DNA from: Planctomycetaceae bacterium
Lineage (GTDB): Bacteria; Planctomycetota; Planctomycetia; Planctomycetales; Planctomycetaceae
Direction: 5' to 3'
NCBI GenBank assembly: GCA_020426085.1
Contig: JAGQQP010000016.1
Location: forward strand, 1 to 19,205
Length of the DNA: 19,205 bases
Each line of letters opens with the position of its first letter. Positions within the stretch are counted from its first letter, which is position 1. Shown piece after piece: positions 1 through 7,203 of this stretch. A program made the position numbers and the translations under genes. Below the pieces are notes generated by a model. The model made no database searches. It was not told where the DNA came from and saw only the letters and a list, made by a program, of their open reading frames with translations.

Positions 1-2
1 TG

Positions 3-398
3 ATTGGAACCTGGACCACAGAAGATGAAGGCGTCACATTGAAGACCGTTTATCGCTGGTTGCCGGGAAAGAAATTTATCGAAAGAACGTTTAGCGCCAG
101 TGCTGGTAAAAAAACGCAACAGATGGGGGTTCAGATCATCGGTATCGATCCACTGAGTGGCGATATCATGTCATGGACCTTCAACACTGATGGGAGTCAT
201 GCCATTGGGATCTGGATGCCTGTCGAAGCTGGCTGGGCAATTGAATCTCGCGGTGTCATGGCGAACGGCATGCTCACGAGTGCCAATAACATTGTGACCA
301 AAATCGATAAAAATGGTTGTCGCTGGCAGTCAGTGAATCGGTTTGTCAATGGTGTTGAGTTACCAGATGCGCTCGAAGTCGTCTCCAAACGAGATTAG
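3..398 (+). CDS. SgcJ/EcaC-like (NTF2-related) protein, C-terminal part only
   Basis: The frame is open from the left edge (first whole codon at base 3, Ile-Gly-Thr-Trp) to the TAG at 396-398, so the 5' end lies outside the window. The TTG at 39 is only an internal codon. The visible 131 residues are a beta-rich segment with alternating Trp/Gly patterns (IGTW, MSWTFNTDG, GIWMP, WQSVNRFVNG). From memory this matches the C-terminal beta-barrel/lipocalin-like half of planctomycete proteins annotated as SgcJ/EcaC family, which follows an NTF2-like DUF4440-type domain. That first domain cannot be checked here. No catalytic residues are assignable, and a small-ligand or stress role would be guesswork. 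The glycine-rich gene starts 63 bases downstream on the same strand with no visible terminator between them, so the two could be cotranscribed. Confidence 0.65.
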   Translation: MGTWTTEDEGVTLKTVYRWLPGKKFIERTFSASAGKKTQQMGVQIIGIDPLSGDIMSWTFNTDGSHAIGIWMPVEAGWAIESRGVMANGMLTSANNIVTKIDKNGCRWQSVNRFVNGVELPDALEVVSKRD

Positions 399-461
399 CT
401 TCCAGGGACAAACGCTCGTTAAAATAAAATAGAAATCATTCTGGATATGGGGATATTAGAT

Positions 462-2255
462 ATGAGATTATTCATCACATTGATCGCTGTAACAGCAGTC
501 TGCTTTTGTAATCCTGAACTTTCGCAAACCTGGGCTCGTGGCGGGTTTGGTGGAGGTGGTTTCCGCGGTGGTGGAGGCGGATTCGGAGGAGGCGGTGGCT
601 TCGGAGGTGGAGGCAACTTTCGCGGAGGCGGAGGTGGTGGTTTCGGCGGAGGTGGTTTTGGTGGCGGCGGAGGCTTCGACGGTGGTGGCGGTTTCCGCGG
701 TGCCGGTGGCGGTGGACTTGATGGAGGTGGTCGCGATTTTGGCGGGAACGGTCTGAATGGTGCAGGCGGAAATCTGGGCGGTGGAGGTGGTTTTGATGGG
801 AGCCGCTTTGCCAATTACGGCAGTCGATTTGATACCACCAGCCGCTTCAATGATAAAAGTGGATTTGATTCGAATTTTATGAACCAGGCACGTTCATTTG
901 ATCAGTCTCGAGGAAATAATTTTGACCGGGGAAATTTGAACCAGTTCGGTGGCAATGGAGACCGAGGCTTCCGGAATTCGGGCTCACTGAATGTCGGGGA
1001 TATGAATTTCAATAATCGTCCGACTCAGCAGGGGCTCAGTAATTTTCTGGGTCTGCCTTCTGATGCCGGGCACAATGCGGTGACCAATTCTCATCCTTAT
1101 GTGCAGGATTTTACCGGACGCGATACGATCAACCGATCTATCAGCTCCGGGTCCGGTTCTGGAAATATTTATCATGGTCCCAATGGTGGGATCGCAGGAG
1201 AGGGGACTTATACGGGACCTCGCGGAAATACCATCACTGGTGGTGGTGCCATTGGTCCCGATGGTGGTCACGCTGCCGGTGGAACCATTGACGGGAAGAA
1301 CGGCGGTACTGCGACCGGGGGACGCGTTGTTGGTCCTGATGGCGGATCAGCCGCTGGTGGCAGAGTTGTCGGTCCCAACGGTGGTAGTGCTGCGGGAGGA
1401 CGTGTTGTCGGTCCGGATGGTGGTAGTGCGGCCGGCGGACGTGTGGTCGGTCCGAATGGTGGAAAGGCAGCCGGTGGAGTTGTCCGCGGACCTGGTGGAG
1501 GAGGAACGGCTGGTGGTGTGATTCGTGGCCCGAATGGGGGTTTCGCTGCTGGTTTTGTTCATGTTCCACCTTCAACCCGGTATTACCATGGTGTGGTGAT
1601 TCGCGGTGGATTTGCTGGTTACGGGATGTATTATCCAGGTTGGTATGCTGCTCATCCAGGTGTCTGGTATGTTCCCGGCTGGCCGGCTGGTTATGCCTGG
1701 AGTGTCTGCACCTGGGACTCGATGATGGCCTGGCTGACGTTGGCCAATTCACAGCCGCTTTATTATGACTACGGTAATAATGTGGTCTACCAGGATAACA
1801 GCGTCTACGTGAATAACCAGGATGTTGGTACCGCAGAAGAATACACTCAGCAGGCCAGTCAGCTGGCTTCGCAAGGCGCTTCTGCAGATGTCAGCGATCA
1901 GAAAAACTGGATGCCTCTTGGCGTGTTCGCCCTGTCACCGAGCGGGCAGACGAAATCTGATTCCGTTGTGGAACTGGCCGTCGATGCGCAAGGTATCATT
2001 CGTGGCAATTATACTGATACGAAAACCAATAAAACCCAGCAGGTTGAAGGTTCCGTAGATAAGAAAACGCAACGAGCCGCCTGGACGGTTGGTGATGATA
2101 AAAATACCGTCTATGACACAGGCATCTATAACCTGACCAAAGACGAAGCACCACTGCTGGTGCATATCGGGAAAGATGAGACTCAGCAATGGCTCATGGT
2201 TCGTATCACTCAGAAGGATAAAGATAAGTCATCAAGTACTTCCGCCAGTGAGTAA
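462..2255 (+). CDS. Secreted glycine-rich repeat surface protein (planctomycete 'mu-protocadherin-like' type)
   Basis: ATG 462 is preferred over the in-frame ATG 447 because a GGGGA stretch (449-453) lies 8 bases before it and because it puts a hydrophobic signal peptide (MRLFITLIAVTAVCF) at the very N terminus, with likely cleavage near the Ala-Arg that precedes the glycine tract. The mature protein has four parts: a GGX/FGGGG tract (about 538-800), an Asn/Phe/Arg-rich stretch (about 800-1130), eight tandem 13-residue GPxGG repeats (1242-1553), and a Tyr/Trp-rich linker (about 1575-1780) followed by a folded C-terminal domain (about 1900-2220). That last domain (PLGVFALSPSGQ, then alternating beta strands ending in QQWLMVRI) recurs in planctomycete surface proteins. 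An extracellular structural or adhesive role is inferred and the function is unknown. Long antisense ORFs here are by-products of GGN codons. Confidence 0.85.
   Translation: MRLFITLIAVTAVCFCNPELSQTWARGGFGGGGFRGGGGGFGGGGGFGGGGNFRGGGGGGFGGGGFGGGGGFDGGGGFRGAGGGGLDGGGRDFGGNGLNGAGGNLGGGGGFDGSRFANYGSRFDTTSRFNDKSGFDSNFMNQARSFDQSRGNNFDRGNLNQFGGNGDRGFRNSGSLNVGDMNFNNRPTQQGLSNFLGLPSDAGHNAVTNSHPYVQDFTGRDTINRSISSGSGSGNIYHGPNGGIAGEGTYTGPRGNTITGGGAIGPDGGHAAGGTIDGKNGGTATGGRVVGPDGGSAAGGRVVGPNGGSAAGGRVVGPDGGSAAGGRVVGPNGGKAAGGVVRGPGGGGTAGGVIRGPNGGFAAGFVHVPPSTRYYHGVVIRGGFAGYGMYYPGWYAAHPGVWYVPGWPAGYAWSVCTWDSMMAWLTLANSQPLYYDYGNNVVYQDNSVYVNNQDVGTAEEYTQQASQLASQGASADVSDQKNWMPLGVFALSPSGQTKSDSVVELAVDAQGIIRGNYTDTKTNKTQQVEGSVDKKTQRAAWTVGDDKNTVYDTGIYNLTKDEAPLLVHIGKDETQQWLMVRITQKDKDKSSSTSASE
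1242..1553 (+). repeat. Eight tandem 39-bp (13-residue) repeats inside the glycine-rich gene
   Basis: Eight consecutive in-frame 39-bp units encode variants of G-R-V-V-G-P-D/N-G-G-S-A-A-G. Units 3 to 6 are nearly identical at the protein level and alternate Asp and Asn at position 7, giving a 78-bp higher-order period. Units 1, 2, 7 and 8 are more diverged. Such Gly-Pro-containing repeats suggest an extended or beta-helical surface rod. The unit is too long for collagen (period 3), although Gly-Pro steps are present. Confidence 0.85.
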
Positions 2256-2292
2256 TCACAGTGGATTCTAAAACTTGACGCGTGCTCTTTCA

Positions 2293-2324
2293 CAGAGCTG
2301 GTCATTTTGGACCAGCTCTGTTTT
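2293..2324 (+). terminator. Rho-independent terminator after the glycine-rich gene
   Basis: An 11-bp perfect stem (2293-2303 with 2310-2320, arms CAGAGCTGGTC/GACCAGCTCTG) with a 6-base loop is followed by TTTT then CGTTT. It lies 37 bases after the stop and just before the convergent sulfatase end. The minus-strand side lacks a U tract, so it serves mainly the plus strand. Confidence 0.8.
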
Positions 2325-2341
2325 CGTTTCTGCAGGCCACT

Positions 2342-4012
2342 TTATTTCTTGATAGGTGCCAGGTAATCAATGCGATAGTCTTCCGGAAAGGGGAGTACAA
2401 AATTGGCTTCGGCCCAGGTTTGCCACTTCTGGTTGAGTTGCTTTACGACCTCCGGATGCTTTGCTGCCAGATCATTCAGCTCTGTACGATCCACGGAAAT
2501 ATCATATAACTCCCACGGACCACCGCGCAGTGCCGAGAGTTTCCAGCGACCTTCCCGGATGGCCCGGTTACCCTGGTGTTCAAAATAAAGTGTGCGTTCC
2601 TGCTGGGGGAAATGATTGATAGGAATCAGGAGACTCTGTCCGGGCAGGGGGAGTGTTTTTACGCCATTCCACTCAGCAGGGTAGACGATTTGCGCCGCCG
2701 TCAGCAGAGTGGGGACAATATCGATAATATGGGCGGGTGTTGAAACAATGGCTCCCTGCTGCTTAATCTGTGCAGGCCAGTGTACGATGCCAGGCGAAGC
2801 GATACCCCCTTCGTGATTATAGTGCTTATAGAGTCTCCAGGGAGTATTCGAAGCGTTTGCCCAGCCGGAACCGACACTGTGGTGGGTGTCCGGGCCTCCC
2901 ATCTTTTCGAGTTGATCTCCCCAGTAGAGGGTATTATTTCGGCTGGACCGGATATCAAATCCAAAAGGATCCCATTCTGCACAGGCACCGTTATCGGAAG
3001 TGAAAATGATCAACGTATTCTCCAGCTCATTGTTCTGCTTGAGGCTGGTCAGGACACGTCCGATATTCTGATCCATACGATCTACCATCGCAGCAAAAAT
3101 TGCCATGCGTCGTGCCAGATCTTCTCGGCGGTCGGTGGGTAGTGAATCCCAGGCAGGATTCACACGGGCTTCTGCTTCTCCCCAGTCCCAGTATTGTGAA
3201 CGGGGGGAAAGCTTCGTTTCCGGCGGCACGATTCCCAATTTCTTCATACGAGCCAGTCGTTCTTCGCGGATTTGATCCCAGCCCACATGGTAGCGATCAG
3301 CATACTTGCGAATTTCTTCTTTGGGGGCATGCAGAGGAAAATGGGGCGCGTTGAAAGCCAGGTATAAAAACCAGGGTTGTTCCGGGTTATGTCTCCCCAT
3401 GCGCAGAAAATCGATCGCGTAATCGCCGAGTGCATCAGTGCCATAGAATTCCCCCCTGGGATAGGTGTGAGTTGCCTGGGAGGCGGGGAGTCTGGTGAAG
3501 TGATTTACGTCCCAGAACGTTTTAGCGCTGACCAGAGTGCCATAGAATTGCTCGAAACCAAATTTGGTTGGATCTTCGGTTCCCAGATGCCATTTTCCGG
3601 AGAGGAATGTGCGATAGCCTCCCTGTTGCAGGATCTGGGCAACAGTAATGGCCTCGTCGGAGATGTGTCCCTGATACCCGCGCTGGTTCAGATTACGCGT
3701 CATATGACCGAGCCCGATCCGATGCGGATATTGACCAGTCATGATCGTTCCACGCGACGGACAGCAGCGACCCGTATTATAAAACTGGGTCAGTCGAACT
3801 CCCTTAGCGGCCAGAGAATCCAGATGAGGCGTTTTGATTTCACCTCCAAAACATCCCAGATCGCTGTAGCCCAGATCGTCGGCGACAATCAACAGAATAT
3901 TGGGCTTCCGTTCGGCACTCCAGCCTGACTCTGACCAGCAGAGGCAATTTATGAGTGCGAACAGGGAACAGAGAAACCAGAAACGAAATGAGGGGAGCGC
4001 TGGAAATGTCAT
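2342..4012 (-). CDS. Exported formylglycine-dependent sulfatase (arylsulfatase A-like)
   Basis: This type I sulfatase of 556 residues hydrolyses sulfate esters, probably on polysaccharides outside the cytoplasm. An N-terminal hydrophobic segment (about 10-25) with a WSAE site marks export. The metal-binding Asp pair is D45-D46 (IVADDLGYSDLG). The signature C83-C-P-S-R-G-T-I-M-T-G fits C-x-P-S-R-x3-M-T-G, so C83 should become formylglycine. Other active-site residues are visible: K140 and H142 (SGKWHLG), H224 (NAPHF), D340-N341 (TSDNGA) and probably K397. Length and order are normal for the family. No anaerobic or FGE-type maturase is in the window, so the modifying enzyme must be encoded elsewhere. 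Start ATG 4012 has only a weak purine-rich AAGAGAA upstream. The exact substrate cannot be told from sequence. The gene is convergent with the glycine-rich gene and divergent from the PDZ gene. Confidence 0.95.
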   Translation of the reverse strand: MTFPALPSFRFWFLCSLFALINCLCWSESGWSAERKPNILLIVADDLGYSDLGCFGGEIKTPHLDSLAAKGVRLTQFYNTGRCCPSRGTIMTGQYPHRIGLGHMTRNLNQRGYQGHISDEAITVAQILQQGGYRTFLSGKWHLGTEDPTKFGFEQFYGTLVSAKTFWDVNHFTRLPASQATHTYPRGEFYGTDALGDYAIDFLRMGRHNPEQPWFLYLAFNAPHFPLHAPKEEIRKYADRYHVGWDQIREERLARMKKLGIVPPETKLSPRSQYWDWGEAEARVNPAWDSLPTDRREDLARRMAIFAAMVDRMDQNIGRVLTSLKQNNELENTLIIFTSDNGACAEWDPFGFDIRSSRNNTLYWGDQLEKMGGPDTHHSVGSGWANASNTPWRLYKHYNHEGGIASPGIVHWPAQIKQQGAIVSTPAHIIDIVPTLLTAAQIVYPAEWNGVKTLPLPGQSLLIPINHFPQQERTLYFEHQGNRAIREGRWKLSALRGGPWELYDISVDRTELNDLAAKHPEVVKQLNQKWQTWAEANFVLPFPEDYRIDYLAPIKK

Positions 4013-4369
4013 AGTAAGTGTTCTCTTTTCAGTGAGGCCTGGCTGTCAACAGGGCAGGGCAGATTGTGTTACAGCTTTCAGTTTTCTGTCAGAACAGCAG
4101 TTTGATCATGCAGCTTACACGCTCTGTAGTGCTGGTTCCAGAAGGAGTCTCAGATTTCTATCGAGCCTGTTTTGAGCTGAGACAGGGTTTGTGATGATGT
4201 TGCAAATAATCATCAGATTTCGATTTCCGTGTTTGACAAGATATATGTGTAAGCTAGGATAGGGTAAATGCGTTGAGTGCGGCAGTTGTTGGATTGCCTT
4301 GCAAAGAGAAGCTCCGCAGCCAGAAATATCATGTGTCGTGTACATATTTTGAGATAAAGGGTTACAAAG
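4013..4369. other. Divergent intergenic region between the sulfatase and PDZ genes
   Basis: These 357 bases contain no credible ORF or RNA gene. A sigma-70-like promoter for the PDZ gene is visible (4233-4260). On the minus strand a TTGACA (4049 down to 4044) lies only 31 bases before the sulfatase ATG, but no acceptable -10 box follows at the right spacing, so the sulfatase promoter is not assigned. Confidence 0.6.
4233..4260 (+). promoter_or_regulatory. Sigma-70-like promoter for the PDZ gene
   Basis: A perfect -35 box TTGACA (4233-4238) is followed 16 bases later by TAGGAT (4255-4260, four of six matches to TATAAT). This would give a leader of about 100 bases before ATG 4370. Confidence 0.5.
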
Positions 4370-5110
4370 ATGAAACTGCAGAAGTCTATTACGAGCAAGG
4401 GCTTGCTTTGTCTTCTCACACTCTTTTTGGTGGTGAATTATGAATCTCAGGCTCAAGAAGCACCTGCCAAAAAACAAGCCACTTCTACCGCACGTCAGAA
4501 GTATGCTGCTTTGATGAGCGAAGCTCACAAAGCCCGTCTGGATCAGCATTATGCGAAATACTATAAGGCCACACTGGGTGTCGTTTGCACAGATGCTTCC
4601 GGGCCATTGGCTGCCCATTTGACCAACGGGGCACCCGACTGGTGGACCGGTGTTGGCACCAATCTCGACGGAAATCCAGGCTACGGAGTTGTGATTATGC
4701 ACGTTGCTCCCGGATCTCCAGCAGATCAGGCAGGATTAATGAAGTACGATATTATTCTGTCATTCGGCAGTCATCGTCTGGCTTCCGTTCGTCAGTTGAA
4801 TTCGCTGCTGGCCAAAGCTCAACCGGGGCAGGACGTCAAGCTTTCTGTCATCCAGGTAGGAGAACAGGGAGCCGTCAGCACCGTTGATGTCACACTTGGC
4901 TGGTCAGAACGGATCAACGCTCCTGCTCAGGGGAATCCTCCACGGACGTTTACCCCTCAGTATCCTTCCGCTGCTAATTTTGGAAACGATGATGAATATC
5001 TCGTCAATCCTAAAGCACCTCTGCAGTATCAGTATGCTGCACCTTATGAATATGCTCCCAAACTGGATCCATCGGTCCCCATGGATTTCGGAACAACTCC
5101 GATGAAATAA
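4370..5110 (+). CDS. Secreted or periplasmic PDZ-domain protein
   Basis: This 246-residue protein starts with a signal peptide (MKLQKSITSKGLLCLLTLFLVV, probable cleavage after the SQAQ region). A charged segment (about 30-65) follows, then one PDZ domain (about 66-182). Its core shows GYGVVIMHVAPGSPADQAGL and KYDIILSFG, the carboxylate-binding loop and the strand pattern seen in the PDZ domains of HtrA/DegP and C-terminal processing proteases. There is no protease domain: no GNSGG serine motif or S41 motif occurs, so it is a stand-alone PDZ protein, perhaps a scaffold or a binder of misfolded or C-terminal peptides. The last 60 residues are Pro/Tyr/Ala-rich and low in complexity. The start is supported by AAAGGG about nine bases upstream. 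It appears monocistronic, between its own promoter and a strong terminator. The partner protein is unknown. Confidence 0.9.
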   Translation: MKLQKSITSKGLLCLLTLFLVVNYESQAQEAPAKKQATSTARQKYAALMSEAHKARLDQHYAKYYKATLGVVCTDASGPLAAHLTNGAPDWWTGVGTNLDGNPGYGVVIMHVAPGSPADQAGLMKYDIILSFGSHRLASVRQLNSLLAKAQPGQDVKLSVIQVGEQGAVSTVDVTLGWSERINAPAQGNPPRTFTPQYPSAANFGNDDEYLVNPKAPLQYQYAAPYEYAPKLDPSVPMDFGTTPMK

Positions 5111-5411
5111 TGCGAAGTCAAGCATTCAGATTTTACTACCAGACAGGCGAGACCGTATGACGGTGTCGCCTGTTTTTTTTATGGAGTTTACAGGCAATAT
5201 GCTGGCGTGCCTTAATGATGTAAATCTGAAGTGATCTGCGTGAGAAAACATGAACTGAATCCCATTTGTAACAGGCTATCGTGAGGAATAAGGAGCCGTA
5301 ATCAGTAAGAGAATCAGTGAAAACAGGTTGCAGAACTGGAATAACACGTTATTTTGATGTAAACTGGAATTCTCTGACTTCAATGAGAGCAAAGGAGGCC
5401 ATGCAGCAAAC
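5111..5411 (+). other. Intergenic region upstream of the rimB-rimK operon
   Basis: These 301 bases hold the terminator of the PDZ gene (5143-5180) and the leader of the next operon. No ORF of note is present apart from a four-codon minigene at 5401. A 9-bp direct repeat TGATGTAAA occurs at 5216-5224 and 5355-5363, which may be chance. No convincing sigma-70 promoter was found; TTGCAG-16-TATTTT near 5328-5355 is a weak candidate. Confidence 0.5.
5143..5180 (+). terminator. Rho-independent terminator after the PDZ gene
   Basis: A 13-bp stem with one mismatch (5143-5155 with 5161-5173, arms ACAGGCGAGACCG/CGGTGTCGCCTGT) and a 5-base loop runs directly into eight T residues (5173-5180). This is a textbook intrinsic terminator 32 bases after the stop codon. 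Confidence 0.9.
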
Positions 5412-5903
5412 GTGACAAGAGCACTGCAGAGGGAAAAAAAACGGAAAACTGGTCTGCCTGTTATAGGTTGGCGAGAGTGGATCAGTCTGCCGGGGCTGGG
5501 AATTGATAGTATTAAAGCAAAAGTAGATACTGGCGCGAGGTCGTCGTCTCTGCATGCTTATGATTTACATCAGTTCGAGCGAGACAATGAAAAATGGATT
5601 CGTTTTAAGGTCCATCCCGTGCAACGGAAAACGCGCGAGGTAATTGTCGCTGAAGCACCGATTTTTGAATTCCGTTCTGTGCGCAGTTCCAGTGGAAAGG
5701 CGAGTCTGCGGCCCGTCATCGTCACGAATATTGAATTGCTGGGAGTCAACTGGCCAGTTGAATTAACGCTCGCCAATCGAGATGAAATGGGCTTCCGAAT
5801 GCTGCTCGGTCGTGAAGCATTTCGTCGACGTTTTTTAGTCGACGCCGGACAGTCTTACTATGGTGGGAAGCCGCAACAGGTTAAAAGGCCAAAACCGGTT
5901 TAG
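5412..5903 (+). CDS. RimB-like retropepsin-type peptidase (COG4067, 'ATP-dependent zinc protease' family)
   Basis: This 163-residue protein has the hallmarks of the small aspartic-peptidase-like family often misnamed 'ATP-dependent zinc protease': GWREWISLPGLG, KAKVDTGARSSSLHA (D39-T-G-A, the likely catalytic Asp), RPVIVTNIELLG and the conserved tail NRDEMGFRMLLGREAF...VDAGQSYYGG. Established knowledge: in Pseudomonas the homologue RimB works with RimK, which adds glutamates to ribosomal protein S6, and RimB opposes or remodels this. Acting on a RimK product here is an inference supported by the adjacent rimK gene, 41 bases downstream. The start is GTG 5412. A strong AAAGGAGG (5391-5398) precedes it by 13 bases and also precedes a four-codon ATG frame (5401-5415) that overlaps the GTG. 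The frame is open back to 5358 with no other standard start. No signal peptide is visible, so it is cytoplasmic. Confidence 0.88.
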   Translation: MTRALQREKKRKTGLPVIGWREWISLPGLGIDSIKAKVDTGARSSSLHAYDLHQFERDNEKWIRFKVHPVQRKTREVIVAEAPIFEFRSVRSSSGKASLRPVIVTNIELLGVNWPVELTLANRDEMGFRMLLGREAFRRRFLVDAGQSYYGGKPQQVKRPKPV

Positions 5904-5944
5904 ACAATTAAACAATAACCGTTCAGGCGACAAAAGGATATTTC

Positions 5945-7195
5945 ATGAAACTTGCAATTCTTTCATGCAGCCCCAGGTGTTACAGCACGCGGCGTCTGCG
6001 GGAAGCGGCAGAACAACGTGGTTTTCAGATCAAAGTTTTGAATACACTCAAATTTGCCATCGACCTCAAACAGGGGGAACCCGATCTCTATTTCCGCCAG
6101 AAGTCGATTTCTGATTATGACGCAGTCCTCCCTCGAATCGGAGCCTCCATTACCTATTTTGGTACAGCCGTGGTCCGGCAGTTCGAGCAGATGGATATTT
6201 TTTGCGCGAATTCTTCTTCCGGCATTACCAATTCTCGTGATAAACTTCGCAGTCTCCAGATTCTGAGTCGGCATCAGATCGGGATTCCGCAGACGACGTT
6301 TGTCCGTGATAAAAAAGACGTATTACCCGCCATTGAACGTGTGGGGGGGGCACCGGTGGTGATCAAACTTCTGGAAGGGACTCAGGGGATCGGGGTGCTC
6401 CTGGCCGAATCTGTGAAATCAGCGGAAGCCATCATTGAACTCCTGCAAAACCAGAAGCAGAACGTTTTGATTCAGAAATTCGTGGCCGAAAGCAAGGGGC
6501 GTGACATCCGCGCCTTCGTCGTGGGAGACCGGGTTGTCGCTGCAATGCGGCGCGTAGCGCAGGGGCAGGAGTTCCGCAGCAATGTGCATCGTGGAGGCCT
6601 GACGGAACCAGTGATCCTTGATGAAACCTATTGTAAAACAGCGGTACGCGCAGCGCAGATTATGGGCCTGCGGGTTGCCGGCGTTGACATGCTGGAAGGG
6701 AAAAATGGGCCACAGATCATGGAAGTCAATTCTTCGCCTGGACTGGAAGGAATTGAGAAATGCACCCAGCTCGATATCGCCGGTGCGATAGTCGATTACA
6801 TTTCGGCTCAAGTTGACTTTCCTGAGATTGATCTTCGTCAGCGGCTTACCGTCAGTCGTGGATATGGGGTGACTGAAATTCATATTCCGGAAGGTTCAGA
6901 ATATGTAGGGAAAGCCATTAATGAGTCTGGTCTGCGTGACAAAGACATTAACGTTTTGACCCTCTATCGTGGTACAACGGTGATTCCCAACCCCCGTTCC
7001 GATCGGAAATTGGAATCACACGATCGATTGCTCTGTTTTGGTAAGCTGGAACTGATGCGCGATCTGGTTCCTTCGAAAACACGCCGAAAACGTCGTCCGA
7101 AAGTTCAGGATCTTCCCGACTTGCCCGTGGCTGTAGAAGTCCTGTCTGACGCCGTCAAGGAGACCGCTGAATCAGCACGGTCGGGAAGGAATTGA
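5945..7195 (+). CDS. rimK: RimK-type ATP-grasp alpha-L-glutamate ligase with C-terminal TrkA-C/RCK_C-like domain
   Basis: Residues 1-290 align by eye with E. coli RimK: MKLAILSCSPRCYSTRRL at the start, LPRIGASITYFGTAVVRQFE, ATP-binding K141 (PVVIKLLEGTQGIGV), AMRRVAQGQEFRSNVHRGG, and metal ligands D248 (AGVDMLEG) and E260/N262 (IMEVNSSPGLEGIE). These ligands fall at the E. coli numbers. The reaction is ATP-dependent ligation of glutamate to a carboxyl end, classically the C terminus of ribosomal protein S6. Beyond residue 300 the protein is about 115 residues longer than E. coli RimK. Residues 305-373 (TEIHIPEGSEYVGKAINESG...VIPNPRSDRKLESHDRLLCFG) look like the RCK_C/TrkA-C ligand-binding domain of K+ transport regulators. 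The last 40 residues are a basic-then-acidic tail. Start ATG 5945 has AAAGGA six bases upstream. The stop TGA overlaps the TTG of the next frame (TTGA). Confidence 0.93.
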   Translation: MKLAILSCSPRCYSTRRLREAAEQRGFQIKVLNTLKFAIDLKQGEPDLYFRQKSISDYDAVLPRIGASITYFGTAVVRQFEQMDIFCANSSSGITNSRDKLRSLQILSRHQIGIPQTTFVRDKKDVLPAIERVGGAPVVIKLLEGTQGIGVLLAESVKSAEAIIELLQNQKQNVLIQKFVAESKGRDIRAFVVGDRVVAAMRRVAQGQEFRSNVHRGGLTEPVILDETYCKTAVRAAQIMGLRVAGVDMLEGKNGPQIMEVNSSPGLEGIEKCTQLDIAGAIVDYISAQVDFPEIDLRQRLTVSRGYGVTEIHIPEGSEYVGKAINESGLRDKDINVLTLYRGTTVIPNPRSDRKLESHDRLLCFGKLELMRDLVPSKTRRKRRPKVQDLPDLPVAVEVLSDAVKETAESARSGRN

Positions 7196-7203
7196 CGACA
7201 CAC

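Noticed and set aside
419..814. Proline-rich antisense ORF of 131 residues
   Set aside because: It is the reverse reading of GGN glycine codons in the surface-protein gene; low complexity and no start context.
538..1560. CRISPR or intergenic tandem repeat array
   Set aside because: The repetition is in-frame, 39 bp with no spacers, and inside a signal-peptide-bearing coding region.
1234..1752. Long antisense ORF (172 residues) and sense-shadow ORF 1099-1521
   Set aside because: Both mirror the 39-bp repeat in the real frame and show periodic His/Arg or Val/Arg composition without domain features.
3377..3928. Plus-strand ORF of 183 residues inside the sulfatase
   Set aside because: It is opposite all the conserved sulfatase motifs, so the minus strand is the coding one.
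4044..4049. Minus-strand TTGACA as the sulfatase promoter
   Set aside because: No -10-like hexamer follows at 15-19 bases and it lies only 31 bases from the start codon.
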